Positions 8,101 to 14,816 are shown, counted from the first letter of the stretch. The stretch is 64,000 bases of DNA from Silanimonas lenta DSM 16282 (GCF_000429065.1 NZ_AUBD01000001.1:62001-126000); one strand, 5' to 3'. The notes: generated by a model not told the origin, from the sequence alone. Made by a program: numbers and translations.

Positions 8101-9668
8101 TGCTGAACGGCAATCTGGTCAACGCGCTTGTCGATACGGGCGATCTCGGCGTGTGCGGCGTCGATCAGCTGCTTGCAGCGCTCAATCTCGTCTTGTATGG
8201 CGCGTGTGTTGAGCTGCGACAGGTTGTGGATGATGGCCTCGATGGAGGACTGGAACTGCCGCATCCCTTCCTTGTCGCCTGAAAGCAGCGCCACTGTCAG
8301 TGGCCGCACGTCCTCCGGGATCTTCTCCTGCAGCACGGACAACGCATGCTCGCCCTTGGAGGTCACCAGCACCTTGCGCCCAGTGGCGAGGTAGTGACAG
8401 ATGATGTTGGCGATCGTGTGCGTTTTGCCGGTGCCTGGCGGCCCTTGGACGCAGACGCCAGGAGCGCGCTCGAGCATCTCGACGATGGTCTCCTGCTCTT
8501 GGTTATAGGGCAGCGGGAAGTAGAGTTCGCGCGGCTCACCCTTGGCCCTGCTGCCGCTGCACAGGCCTCGAAACGAGATGGCTTCGTACTTGACGACCTC
8601 ATCAGAGGGCGGCGTCACGAGGCAAGCAGGGCCGGCAGGTATCGCATCGCCTGCTTGCAGGCGTGCCTTCAAACGACGGATGTCCTCGACCAGGAAATTG
8701 GCCGAACGCGGACGAACGAACAACACCCATCCGGCCGTGACGAGCAGTTGGTCGGACGGAGTGGGCAGTCCCTGATGGGCTGGGTCGTAGCGCCCTGCCT
8801 TGTCGAGGCTTCCGGCGGCGAGCTTCAAGATGGGCTCGAAGCTGCCGATGTCGAACGGCGTGAGCGTGCGTTCCGAGTCGCTCTCCAGGAGCACCTTGGC
8901 CTGCTTCTCGACTTCGGCCGCTCCCATGACTTGACAGGCGTCAAAGGCGTCGAACTCCAGGCGCGGGGCCACGGCCCGGGGGCGCACCGAAATCGTGTGC
9001 GTCTGGGGGTCGAGGTCAATCTCGACGACTTGTGTCAGCAGCGGGTACTGGTAGTCGACGCTGACGCCCTTGCCGTTTCCGTCCTCCGTGCGCGTGCCGG
9101 TGAACTTCCAGGCCGACACGCCCATGCCCCAAACCAGTTCCGATGGGTTGGAGGTCTCCTCGGCTTCGAGCCGACCCTTGAGCATGAAGAGATCGCCATA
9201 GAGTGCGATGGTGCGGCGCCGGGGTTTCTCCCCTTCGGCCCAGGCCTGCCAAAGCGGTATGTAGTCCGTCAAGGCTCTCGTGACGCGCTCGCGGCGATGC
9301 TTGTCGCGAGTGGCCGCGACCTCCTCACTCATCGAGCGTCTGTCGGCTGCGAATCGATGTTGCAGCGCCTGCTCGTTGAGGGTCGGCACGGGCCCGCTCG
9401 GATCGTCGGAATAGGTGATATAGGGCCGCGCCTCCTCGTCAGGAGCAGGTGGCGAGGTGGACGCGAGGCGCGCAACCTGCAGCCAGATGTGGTCGCCTTC
9501 GACCTTGCGATCAAGGTCGACGCCGGGCAGCCCGGCCAGGTCTTTTGGGAAGCGCCTGAAGTCGGAGGCGCCTGTGAGAACGTAGGCCCTGGGGTCGATC
9601 TCCTTGCCCTGCTCGACGATGTAATCGAGCAGGCGTGTAAGCAAACCGTGTTGCGGGGTCGTCGGCAT
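5112..9668 (-). CDS. SF1 (Upf1-like) helicase fused to a C-terminal REase-like nuclease
   Basis: This is a 1518-residue protein. The start at 9668 was chosen because it overlaps the stop of the upstream gene (TGATG); the longer frame has a basic, non-conserved leader. An N-terminal region (1-390) lacks a family I recognise. Helicase motif I is GPPGTGKTHT (about 408-417), motif II is VIVDEASQSD (about 1091) and motif VI is NVAASRARDRMYLV (about 1325). A helical, coiled-coil-rich insertion of about 650 residues lies between motifs I and II. The last 140 residues carry a Vsr/MTES_1575-type nuclease pattern: Y-R-I-D-M-V-V-E-G, then AIECDGDEFHG, then Q-R-x-R-I-L-E-R-A-G-W. Helicase-nuclease fusions of this kind are common in defence islands. 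An anti-invader role is likely but inferred. Confidence 0.8.
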   Translation of the reverse strand: MPTTPQHGLLTRLLDYIVEQGKEIDPRAYVLTGASDFRRFPKDLAGLPGVDLDRKVEGDHIWLQVARLASTSPPAPDEEARPYITYSDDPSGPVPTLNEQALQHRFAADRRSMSEEVAATRDKHRRERVTRALTDYIPLWQAWAEGEKPRRRTIALYGDLFMLKGRLEAEETSNPSELVWGMGVSAWKFTGTRTEDGNGKGVSVDYQYPLLTQVVEIDLDPQTHTISVRPRAVAPRLEFDAFDACQVMGAAEVEKQAKVLLESDSERTLTPFDIGSFEPILKLAAGSLDKAGRYDPAHQGLPTPSDQLLVTAGWVLFVRPRSANFLVEDIRRLKARLQAGDAIPAGPACLVTPPSDEVVKYEAISFRGLCSGSRAKGEPRELYFPLPYNQEQETIVEMLERAPGVCVQGPPGTGKTHTIANIICHYLATGRKVLVTSKGEHALSVLQEKIPEDVRPLTVALLSGDKEGMRQFQSSIEAIIHNLSQLNTRAIQDEIERCKQLIDAAHAEIARIDKRVDQIAVQQLAGIEVDGVQMRAQKMAELVVCGQQQHDWFDDDLTLLPEHVPPLSDAEAQTLRDARRRLGTDLIYVSSRLPSSFGLLPTEEVAKLHDALVGIREIDGAEADGELLALRALTPEVLDEARRMLAAVDQVLKIVHHLEELESPWVFDLRTKCRRPDFASEQEALKALLAEVDELVQARAAFLQRPVALPAEALGNPKVVQAIERARETGKPFGLMSFGNGDAKEQVGAIRVSGLPPQAVEDWVHVHRYVRLHERVLSFSVRWNQFAQELSVPEVKADVEALRSTERIALAAKLAHELAIAHDANLPRMAEKVFREPPKNELLGGSSQLQTVREQLRRHLTRAELATAAAQLAILQEKLAGTSGPVVERLRAFIDSQLGNPEVATERIVAQYAEIIGEIKRVESLSSSLATVNDLCARIERAGAMKWAARLRSQVLPPTGDDEVLPVSWRDAWNWARIKNHLATIEARDELLTLAQRRRDLERVLAQQYEQLVAKSAWLETKAQASARVLSALESYRVAIRRIGQGTGPNATRYRRDAQKAMLDAQGAIPCWIMSHAKVSESMPAQLGVFDLVIVDEASQSDLWALPAVLRGKKILVVGDDKQVSPSGGFISAAKIAVLRERFLSDQPYGRDLTPEKSLYDIASTVFAAERVMLAEHFRCVQPIIAYSNKTFYKNQIRPLRVPKASERIDPPLVDVFIEHGVRDNRDVNRMEAEFIAAEIEAILRNPKLRNRTIGVVSLLGPEQAKFIHNLVVSRVDLAELERRKFACGDAYVFQGSERDIMFLSMVADATRHHALSGQIFEQRFNVAASRARDRMYLVRSVKLGELSMTDVRRTLVEHFTMPLEGGEEERSLVDLCESGFERDVYSSLVDLGYRVTPQVKVGAYRIDMVVEGANDTRLAIECDGDEFHGPDRWPADMQRQRILERAGWVFWRCFASTWSLRKDEVLAELKARLHAMGIEPLGALERIPSVVESRVWSMPSAVAGSSVADEAGDAVAV

Positions 9669-9865
9669 CAGTCTTCCCTGGGCTGTTCTTCTTTGACGGC
9701 AGCGGGCACGGCTATGTGGTGGCGCTTGACGTACTCGAGGATGGCGACCTCGAACACGTTGGCCAACGAGCGGCGCTCGGCCTCGGCGGCGGCCACCCAT
9801 GCACGCCTGACTTCAGGCGTGAGTTTGATGGTCGCGACTTCGGTCTTGCGTCTGACTCGCGGCAT
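9668..9865 (-). CDS. Small ribbon-helix-helix-like protein, coupled to the helicase-nuclease
   Basis: This is a 65-residue protein whose stop overlaps the helicase start by one base. The pattern is a short beta strand (TEVATIKLTPE), then two helices (V-R-R-A-W-V-A-A-A-E-A-E, then S-L-A-N-V-F-E-V-A-I-L-E-Y-V). It fits a ribbon-helix-helix DNA-binding fold such as Arc/CopG-type regulators. The ATG at 9865 was chosen because the fold begins there. The frame remains open upstream, but that part has no protein-like features and contains the promoter. It probably regulates its own operon through sites at 9886-9900. An antitoxin-like role toward the large nuclease protein is possible but unproven. 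Confidence 0.7.
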   Translation of the reverse strand: MPRVRRKTEVATIKLTPEVRRAWVAAAEAERRSLANVFEVAILEYVKRHHIAVPAAVKEEQPRED

Positions 9866-9885
9866 CGCTTTGGTCCCATTCGGTG

Positions 9886-9900
9886 TTGCAAAAGTATTGC
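9886..9900. promoter_or_regulatory. Possible operator over the -10 of the RHH/helicase operon
   Basis: GCAA-N5-TTGC (9888-9900) is an inverted repeat covering the -10 hexamer. TTGC also occurs as a direct repeat at 9886 and 9897, 11 bases apart, about one helical turn. Short repeats with this phasing are typical of ribbon-helix-helix operators. The arms are only four bases, so chance occurrence is quite possible. Confidence 0.3.
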
Positions 9901-9922
9901 CCTGAAGACGTGCGTTCGTCAA
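9893..9922 (-). promoter_or_regulatory. Putative sigma-70 promoter of the RHH/helicase-nuclease operon
   Basis: On the minus strand TTGACG (9922-9917) and AATACT (9898-9893) are separated by 18 bases, matching the sigma-70 consensus at 5 of 6 and 4 of 6 positions. The predicted start of transcription near 9886 gives a leader of about 20 bases before the ATG at 9865. Confidence 0.5.
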
Positions 9923-10080
9923 TGACGGGAAGAGTTGGGGAAGAAACTCTCGAGGCCGAGTTCGAGCGTCTTGATCTCGTGTTGCACGCGCTGCAGAAAG
10001 CGCAGGTTTTGCGCCAAGTCGCGGGCCGTGCGGGCGCGCCTCTCGGCGAGCCACTTGAGCGCGGAAGGGGTCTTTTTCAC
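9919..10080 (-). CDS. Small helical protein or gene remnant at the right end of the island
   Basis: A 53-codon frame runs from a GTG at 10080 to a TGA at 9919. The product (V-K-K-T-P-S-A-L-K-W-L-A-E-R-R-A-R...) is a plausible amphipathic or coiled-coil helix with heptad-like leucines. I recall similar SALKWLAE openings in small proteins of other integrated elements, which I cannot check. The GTG lacks a clear ribosome binding site and the protein is short, so it may be a truncated copy rather than a working gene. Its stop codon overlaps the -35 of the next operon. Confidence 0.35.
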   Translation of the reverse strand: MKKTPSALKWLAERRARTARDLAQNLRFLQRVQHEIKTLELGLESFFPNSSRH

Positions 10081-10307
10081 GTCGGGCTCACCCACTTACT
10101 TCGGTCGCCGTTGCAAGGCAGTCTCCGACCGCAACCCGGGGTCTCTAAGTCCTTGTCAGGCAAGGAGGTGGCCTTCGGTTCCTACCACGGGCCGCAGAGA
10201 AAAACCGAGAACAGAGAGGCCCTGTCGGGGCGGGAACGGCGCTCGGACGGCGTGCGCGTCCGCAAGGCGCCGCCCGGAAACCGCGCCAATACTGGCGTTG
10301 CGGGCAG
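10081..10307. other. Gene-free stretch between the island's last frame and the ssrA terminator
   Basis: This stretch has no convincing gene or RNA on either strand. Together with the flanking promoter and terminator it forms the longest gene-poor interval of the window (9866-10344). The island/chromosome boundary should lie in or next to it, because islands that use ssrA recombine in the tmRNA 3' end. I see no second copy of the tmRNA 3' sequence here or elsewhere in the window, so the other attachment-site copy is presumably to the left of position 1. Confidence 0.4.
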
Positions 10308-10337
10308 AAAAAAGGCCAACCGAGATCGGTTGGCCTT
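10308..10337 (-). terminator. Intrinsic terminator of ssrA
   Basis: An 11-bp perfect stem (AAGGCCAACCG, loop AGAT as read on the plus strand, partner 10327-10337) is followed on the minus strand by six T residues (10313-10308). It starts only eight bases beyond the tmRNA 3' end, the usual arrangement for tmRNA. Confidence 0.85.
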
Positions 10338-10344
10338 GGGGTGT

Positions 10345-10697
10345 TGGTGGAGGTGGGGGGAGTTGAACCCCCGTCCGAAGGCACTCCATGCCCGGCCCTA
10401 CATGCTTAGCTCACCGTTGGTTCTCGGCCTGCGGCAACACGGTGTGCGAAGCACGCCGCAGGACACACCCGCTTGGTCTCGCCGGCGGTTGGCGGGTCGC
10501 CGCCACCGGCCATTCCGTGATAGTGACCCTACATCCACGAGCACGGACACAAGTGGGTTCGGGGCCAGGCCTTAGGCGGCCAGAGCGTAGACGTCGTCGT
10601 TGGCGTCTGATGGTTTGCCGCTGGATTTACGAGGAAAGCAGCCCCCTCGGCATGCGCCAGGTCATTTCGCAACCCCCGTCGAAGCCAGGACACCCCC
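10345..10697 (-). ncRNA. ssrA: Transfer-messenger RNA (tmRNA)
   Basis: This one-piece tmRNA of 353 bases rescues stalled ribosomes with SmpB. The 5' end GGGGGUG (from 10697) pairs with CACCUCC before the encoded ACCA at 10345, forming the 7-bp acceptor stem. The T-arm sequence GGGUUCAACUCCC is present near the 3' end. The tag-coding frame is at 10604-10572 and reads ANDDVYALAA followed by TAA. The ANDxxYALAA pattern with a terminal ALAA is the expected protease-recognition tag. The gene lies directly before smpB on the same strand. Its 3' end is the junction with the accessory island. Confidence 0.97.
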
Positions 10698-10787
10698 GGA
10701 TGAGACGGTCGTCGTGATGACTGACCCCGGCAGTATGGGGACGCACCGCCCGCGGCACAAGCCCGCGGCCGGCCGGTGTTCAGGCGC

Positions 10788-11285
10788 TCAGGCGTCCTTG
10801 TTGCGTGCGCGCAGGGCGCGCTGCTTCTCGCGCTGCCAGTCACGGTCGCGGCTGGCCTCGCGCTTGTCGTGCTCGCGCTTGCCCTTGGCCAGGGCCAGTT
10901 CCAGCTTCACCTTGTTCCGCTTCCAGTAAAGGGCGACGGGTACCAGGGTGTAGCCATCGCGTTCGATCCGCCCCACCAGCCGGTCGATCTCGTGCCGGTG
11001 CAGCAGCAGCTTGCGGGTGCGGCGGTCGTCGGCCAGCACATGGCTGCTGGCCTGTACCAGCGGGGTGATCTGGGCGCCGAACAGGAACAGTTCGCCGTCC
11101 TTCACCAGGGCGTAGGCATCGCCGATGTTGGCCCGGCCGGCGCGGATCGCCTTGAGCTCCCAGCCCTGCAGGGCGAGCCCGGCCTCGTAGCGGTCGCCCA
11201 GCGTGTATTCGTGGCGCGCACGCTTGTTGAGGGCGATGGTGCCGCCCGCGGATTCGGTATCCTTCGCTTTCTTTTTTCCCGCCAT
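10788..11285 (-). CDS. smpB: SsrA-binding protein SmpB
   Basis: This 165-residue protein binds tmRNA and delivers it to stalled ribosomes. A basic N-terminus (MAGKKKAKD) precedes the conserved oligonucleotide-binding barrel: N-K-R-A-R-H-E-Y, F-L-F-G-A-Q-I-T-P, R-T-R-K-L-L-L-H-R, and L-V-P-V-A-L-Y-W-K-R-N-K-V-K-L. The C-terminal tail (KGKREHDKREASRDRDW) is the DKR-type helix that enters the decoding centre. Length matches the family. It is transcribed toward ssrA, 90 bases away, so protein and RNA partner are adjacent, and divergently from ratA. Confidence 0.97.
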   Translation of the reverse strand: MAGKKKAKDTESAGGTIALNKRARHEYTLGDRYEAGLALQGWELKAIRAGRANIGDAYALVKDGELFLFGAQITPLVQASSHVLADDRRTRKLLLHRHEIDRLVGRIERDGYTLVPVALYWKRNKVKLELALAKGKREHDKREASRDRDWQREKQRALRARNKDA

Positions 11286-11318
11286 AGCCCGTCATTGTCG
11301 CACGGGCAGCCCCGGACG

Positions 11319-11759
11319 ATGACCCGCATCCAGCGCCACGCCCTCGTGATGCATTCGGCGAGCCGCATGTTCCACCTGGTGAACGAGGTGGAGCACTACC
11401 CGCGGCATTTCGCCTGGTGCGAGGGGGCCGAGGTGCTGAAGCGCGATGCCGGAGGCATGGTGGCGCGGCTGCACCTGAAGCTGGCGGGGCTGCGCACCAG
11501 CTTCACCACCCGCAACCGCTGGGTGGAGCCGGTACGCCTCGATCTCGAACTCGTGGATGGCCCGTTCCGCCGCCTCGAGGGGCACTGGGCCTTCCATGCG
11601 CTCGACGAGGAGGCCTGCAAGGTGTCGCTCGATCTCGGTTTCGACGTGGCCGGAGCCCTGGTGGGCAATGCCCTTGCCATCGGCTTTCAGGGGCTGGCCG
11701 ACAGGCTGGTCGACGACTTCTGCCGCATTGCGCGGGCCGAGGACCGGGCGCGCCCGTGA
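11319..11759 (+). CDS. ratA: RatA/Coq10-like START-domain protein
   Basis: This is a 146-residue protein of the polyketide cyclase/START family (COQ10 type). The ATG at 11319 gives the usual short strand (MTRIQRHALVMHSAS) followed by M-F-H-L-V-N-E-V-E-H-Y-P-x-x-F-A-W-C, the conserved entry helix. In E. coli RatA was reported to inhibit ribosome subunit joining, while eukaryotic Coq10 homologues bind ubiquinone. Which applies here cannot be told from sequence. It is divergent from smpB and overlaps rnfH by four bases (GTGA), the conserved smpB/ratA/rnfH arrangement. Confidence 0.9.
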   Translation: MTRIQRHALVMHSASRMFHLVNEVEHYPRHFAWCEGAEVLKRDAGGMVARLHLKLAGLRTSFTTRNRWVEPVRLDLELVDGPFRRLEGHWAFHALDEEACKVSLDLGFDVAGALVGNALAIGFQGLADRLVDDFCRIARAEDRARP

Positions 11760-12052
11760 CGGCGCTTGCCGGGATCGAGGTGGTCTATGCCGAGGCCGGG
11801 CGGGCCTGGCGGCAGGCATTGTGGCTGGAGGGAACCCCCACGGTGGCAGACGCGCTTGCGGCCCTGCGCCGGGCCTGCCCGGGCTGGCCCGCTGCGGCGC
11901 TGGCGCCGGCGGCCTGCGCGGTGTATGGCCGTCCGGTCCTGCCGGAGACGCCATTGCGTCATGGCGACCGGCTGGAGCTGCTGCGCCCCCTGCCCACCGA
12001 CCCGAAACGGGCACGCCGCGAGCGGGCGGCAGCAACGAAAACGCCCCGCTGA
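11756..12052 (+). CDS. rnfH: RnfH family ubiquitin-like protein
   Basis: This is a 98-residue protein with a GTG start overlapping the ratA stop. It has the beta-grasp pattern I-E-V-V-Y-A, then L-P-E-T-P-L-R-H-G-D-R-L-E-L-L-R-P-L and the P-L-x-x-D-P-K-x-x-R-R motif that defines the family C-terminus. The function is unclear even in model organisms, and the association with ratA is its main known feature. The stop codon lies inside the hairpin that terminates bamE on the other strand. Confidence 0.88.
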   Translation: MTALAGIEVVYAEAGRAWRQALWLEGTPTVADALAALRRACPGWPAAALAPAACAVYGRPVLPETPLRHGDRLELLRPLPTDPKRARRERAAATKTPR

Positions 12053-12064
12053 AGGGCGGGGCGT
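12038..12064 (-). terminator. Terminator of bamE, overlapping the 3' end of rnfH
   Basis: A 9-bp perfect stem ACGCCCCGC / GCGGGGCGT (12041-12049 and 12056-12064) is followed on the minus strand by TTTT. It overlaps the rnfH stop codon and could also end rnfH transcription, although no T-tract exists on that side. Confidence 0.65.
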
Positions 12065-12104
12065 CGAGCGCTGGCAGACAGGACTTGGTAGAGCAGGGCG
12101 GTCT

Positions 12105-12497
12105 TCAGCGGCCGCGGCGCTTGTCCTTGTCCCGGGCGAGGTTGGGGCCGAAGCGCTGCACCTGCTCGCGGGCGATGGCGCTGTCGGCCTCGGGGAAGAA
12201 CTCGCCCTCCCAGCGCACCAGCTGGTCACCCTCGAAGTGCACGGTGAAGACCTTGACCTCGGGCTTGCCATGTCCGCGCTGCTCGCTGGAGACGTAGTCC
12301 CAGCGGTTCTGGCGGAAGGGGTCGGCCACCGAGGGCGAGCCGAGCAGCAGGAATACCTGGCGCTTGCTCATGCCGGCCTCGAGCTGCGCCACGTTGCGTT
12401 CCTCGAGCAGGTTGCCCTGGAAGACCGGCTGCCGGTACAGGCACCCGGTGAGCAGGACCGGAGCGGCGATGGCCAGGGCGAGCAGGAGTCGGCGCAT
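12105..12497 (-). CDS. bamE: Outer-membrane assembly lipoprotein BamE
   Basis: This is a 130-residue lipoprotein of the BAM complex, which inserts beta-barrel proteins in the outer membrane. The start at 12497 gives a proper lipoprotein signal (MRRLLLALAIAAPVLLTGC, Cys19 the lipidated residue). The SmpA/OmlA domain follows, with the usual P-V-F-Q-G-N-L and G-M-S-K-R-Q-V-x-x-L-L-G-S-P motifs and W-D-Y-V-S. The C-terminus is charged (KDKRRGR). It is divergent from fur, a neighbour pair kept across Xanthomonadales and many other gammaproteobacteria. Confidence 0.93.
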   Translation of the reverse strand: MRRLLLALAIAAPVLLTGCLYRQPVFQGNLLEERNVAQLEAGMSKRQVFLLLGSPSVADPFRQNRWDYVSSEQRGHGKPEVKVFTVHFEGDQLVRWEGEFFPEADSAIAREQVQRFGPNLARDKDKRRGR

Positions 12498-12506
12498 GGG
12501 AACTCG

Positions 12507-12535
12507 TTGGGCAGGGAATCCCGCGATGATACACT
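12507..12535 (+). promoter_or_regulatory. Candidate promoter of fur
   Basis: TTGGGC (12507-12512) and TACACT (12530-12535) are spaced 17 bases apart in the bamE-fur intergenic region, 60 bases upstream of the fur start. The -35 match is weak (3 of 6), so this is only a candidate. Confidence 0.3.
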
Positions 12536-12594
12536 CGAAGCCATCGCCTGCCGCGGCTGCGGCGGCGCCGTTCAGGAGCGCGCGAGGAATGCCG

Positions 12595-13002
12595 ATGGAA
12601 TCCCAGGACCTGCGCAAGGCCGGCCTCAAGGTCACCATCCCGCGCATGCGGATCCTCTCGATCCTGGAGCGCCAGCCGGCGGCCAAGCACATGACCGCCG
12701 AGGACATCTACCGCGTCCTTCTCGAGCAGGGCGACGACATCGGCCTTGCCACCGTGTACCGCGTGCTCACCCAGTTCGAGGCCGCAGGTCTGGTGCTGAA
12801 GCACCACTTCGAGGGCGGCCAGGCGGTGTACGAACTGAACCAGGGCGGCCACCACGACCACATGGTCGATCTCGACAGCGGCAAGGTGGTGGAGTTCCAC
12901 AGCCCGGAGATCGAGGCCCTGCAGCAGGCCATCGCCGCCAAGCACGGCTACGAGATCGAGGACCACTCGCTGGTGCTGTACGTCCGTAAGAAGCGGAAAT
13001 AG
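12595..13002 (+). CDS. fur: Ferric uptake regulator Fur
   Basis: This is a 135-residue metal-dependent repressor of iron-uptake genes. The ATG at 12595 was preferred over the one at 12589 because GAGG lies 7 bases upstream. A winged-helix domain occupies about 1-80 (L-R-K-A-G-L-K-V-T-I-P-R-x-R-I-L; ATVYRVLTQFEAAG). The dimerisation and metal domain has the G-G-H-H-D-H-M motif. The position where many Fur proteins carry a CxxC (CxxCG after the HHDH) reads VDLDSGKVVEF and has no cysteine; indeed the whole protein lacks Cys. This variant is also seen in Xanthomonas. Divergent from bamE, with its stop 8 bases from the recN stop. Confidence 0.95.
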   Translation: MESQDLRKAGLKVTIPRMRILSILERQPAAKHMTAEDIYRVLLEQGDDIGLATVYRVLTQFEAAGLVLKHHFEGGQAVYELNQGGHHDHMVDLDSGKVVEFHSPEIEALQQAIAAKHGYEIEDHSLVLYVRKKRK

Positions 13003-13009
13003 GCCGGTC

Positions 13010-14683
13010 TTATGCCGCCTCGCGGGCGGCGCGCTCGATCATCTGCCGGGCGCTGGTGCGCACCGCGGCGGTGATGTCCACGCCGCCCAGCATGCGGGCG
13101 ATCTCCTCCACCCGCGCGGCGGCATCGAGCTTCTCCGGGGCGCTGCGGGTCTCGCCGTCGGCGCTCGCCTTGCTCACCCGGTAGTGGGTGTGGCCCTGCG
13201 CCGCCACCTGCGGCAGGTGGGTGACGCAGAGCACCTGGCGCGAGCTGCCGAGACGGCGCAGCAGCCGGCCGACGATCTCGGCCACGGCGCCGCCGATGCC
13301 GGAATCCACCTCGTCGAACACCATGGTGGGAGTGTCGTCGAGGCCGAGGGTGGCGACCTCGATGGCCAGCGACAGGCGTGCCAGCTCGCCGCCCGAGGCC
13401 ACCCGGCGCAGGGGGCGCGGCGGCTGGCCAGGATTGGCGCTGACCATGAACTCGGCGCGCTCGGCCCCGCCGGGCTGGGGCCGGGGATCGTCCAGCGGCT
13501 CGAGCGCCACGTCGAAGCGGCCGCCGGCCATGCCGAGTTCCTGCATCAGGGCGGTGACGGCCTCGGCCAGCCGCGCGGCCTGTTCGCGGCGTGCCGCCGA
13601 GAGCCGCGCCGCGGCCTCGCGCCAGCGGCGGGCGGCGGCCTCGCGGGCGTCGGCGAGGGCGGCCAGCCGCTCCCCGGCGTTCTCGAGCCCGGCGAGTTCG
13701 GCGGCCAGGGCGCTGCGGCGGCCGGCCAGGCCGGGCAGGTCGGTGCGGTGCTTGCGTGCCAGGTCGTGCAGGCGCGAGAGCCGGCGGTCGAGCTCGGCCA
13801 GGGCCTCGGGATCGAGGTCGAGGCCCTCGCGCAGGGCATCCAGCCGCTGGCTGGCCTCGCCCAGCTGCAGCCGGGCCGATTCCAGCAGTTCCAGCACCTC
13901 GCCGAGCCGTGGCTCGGCCTCGGTCCAGCGCGAAAGCTGCGAGAGCGCCGGGCCGATGGCTGCGGCCGCGCCGTCCTCGTCGGAGAGCAGGGCCGCCGCG
14001 CGGCCCAGGGCTTCCAGCAGGGCGCCGGCGTGGCTGGCGCGTCGGTGCCGGGCGAGCAGGGTGTCGAGGGCCTCGGGCTCGAGGGCCTCGGCCTCCAGTT
14101 CCTGCAACTGGTGGCGCAGGAAGGCGGCCCGCTCGCCGACATCGCCACGTTCCTCCAGCTGCTGCAGGGCGCGGTCGGCCTCGGTCCAGTCGCGGGCGGC
14201 CTCGACCACCGGCGCCAGCAGGGCCTCGTGGCGGCCGAAGGCATCCAGCAGGGCCAGTTGGCGCGGGCGCTCGAGCAGGGCCTGGTGTTCATGCTGGCCG
14301 TGGATGCCCACCAGCCGGGTGGCGAGTTGGGAGAGCTGGGAGAGAGTCACCGGCCGGCCATTGATCCAGGCCCTGGAGCCGCCGTCGGCTTTCACGACCC
14401 GGCGCAGCTGGCAGTGACCATCTTCGTCGAGCGCGTTCTCGGCCAGCCAGGCGGCGGCGGCTGGGGCATCGGCGAGCTCGAACTCGGCCGCCAGTTCGGC
14501 GCGGGCGGCGCCGGCGCGGACCATGCCGGCGTCTGCGCGGGCACCGGAAAGCCAGAGCAGGGCATCGACCAGCAGCGACTTGCCGGCGCCGGTCTCGCCG
14601 GAGATCACCGTCATGCCGGGGCCGAGACGCAGTTCGGCGGCATGGACGACGGCGAAATCACGCAAGGAGAGCAGGGTGAGCAT
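13010..14683 (-). CDS. recN: DNA repair ATPase RecN
   Basis: This is a 557-residue SMC-like protein that holds DNA ends during double-strand break repair. The start at 14683 gives the family N-terminus (MLTLLSLRDFAVVHA) and Walker A GETGAGKS at about residue 30. A long coiled-coil middle (about 160-370) is rich in Ala, Glu, Leu and Arg. The ABC signature VASGGELARLSLA and Walker B T-M-V-F-D-E-V-D-S-G-I-G-G are near the C-terminus. Length is typical. It is convergent with fur and divergent from hrcA. In many bacteria it is SOS-induced, but I did not find a clear LexA box in the gap. Confidence 0.95.
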   Translation of the reverse strand: MLTLLSLRDFAVVHAAELRLGPGMTVISGETGAGKSLLVDALLWLSGARADAGMVRAGAARAELAAEFELADAPAAAAWLAENALDEDGHCQLRRVVKADGGSRAWINGRPVTLSQLSQLATRLVGIHGQHEHQALLERPRQLALLDAFGRHEALLAPVVEAARDWTEADRALQQLEERGDVGERAAFLRHQLQELEAEALEPEALDTLLARHRRASHAGALLEALGRAAALLSDEDGAAAAIGPALSQLSRWTEAEPRLGEVLELLESARLQLGEASQRLDALREGLDLDPEALAELDRRLSRLHDLARKHRTDLPGLAGRRSALAAELAGLENAGERLAALADAREAAARRWREAAARLSAARREQAARLAEAVTALMQELGMAGGRFDVALEPLDDPRPQPGGAERAEFMVSANPGQPPRPLRRVASGGELARLSLAIEVATLGLDDTPTMVFDEVDSGIGGAVAEIVGRLLRRLGSSRQVLCVTHLPQVAAQGHTHYRVSKASADGETRSAPEKLDAAARVEEIARMLGGVDITAAVRTSARQMIERAAREAA

Positions 14684-14761
14684 GGCATCCGGGGTCCGGC
14701 GGCCGGCCAGCGGCCGCGAGCGAGCGCGAACGCTAGCATCCAGCCACCGGCACGCCAACGC

Positions 14762-14790
14762 TTGCCATCGGCAGGGGGCGGTCTTATCTA
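14762..14790 (+). promoter_or_regulatory. Candidate promoter of the hrcA operon
   Basis: TTGCCA (14762-14767, 5 of 6 matches) and TATCTA (14785-14790, 3 of 6) are 17 bases apart. Transcription starting near 14797 would exclude the ATG at 14790 and favour the ATG at 14817 as the hrcA start. No CIRCE inverted repeat is present. Confidence 0.35.
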
Positions 14791-14816
14791 TGCGACATCC
14801 ACCCCCGTACCGCCCC

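Noticed and set aside
5112-9668. Helicase-nuclease as the published DUF4011-helicase-Vsr protein
   Set aside because: The C-terminal nuclease is similar in type, but the N-terminus shows no DUF4011 pattern I can recognise, so only the general architecture is shared.
8346-9905. 519-codon plus-strand frame opposite the helicase-nuclease start
   Set aside because: It is antisense to a protein with clear helicase motifs, and its product has no recognisable domain and a shadow-type composition.
10698-10787. Terminator after smpB and promoter for ssrA
   Set aside because: Palindromic CCGCGG blocks and a CATACT hexamer exist, but no convincing stem with a T-tract and no matching -35 at suitable spacing, so neither is listed.
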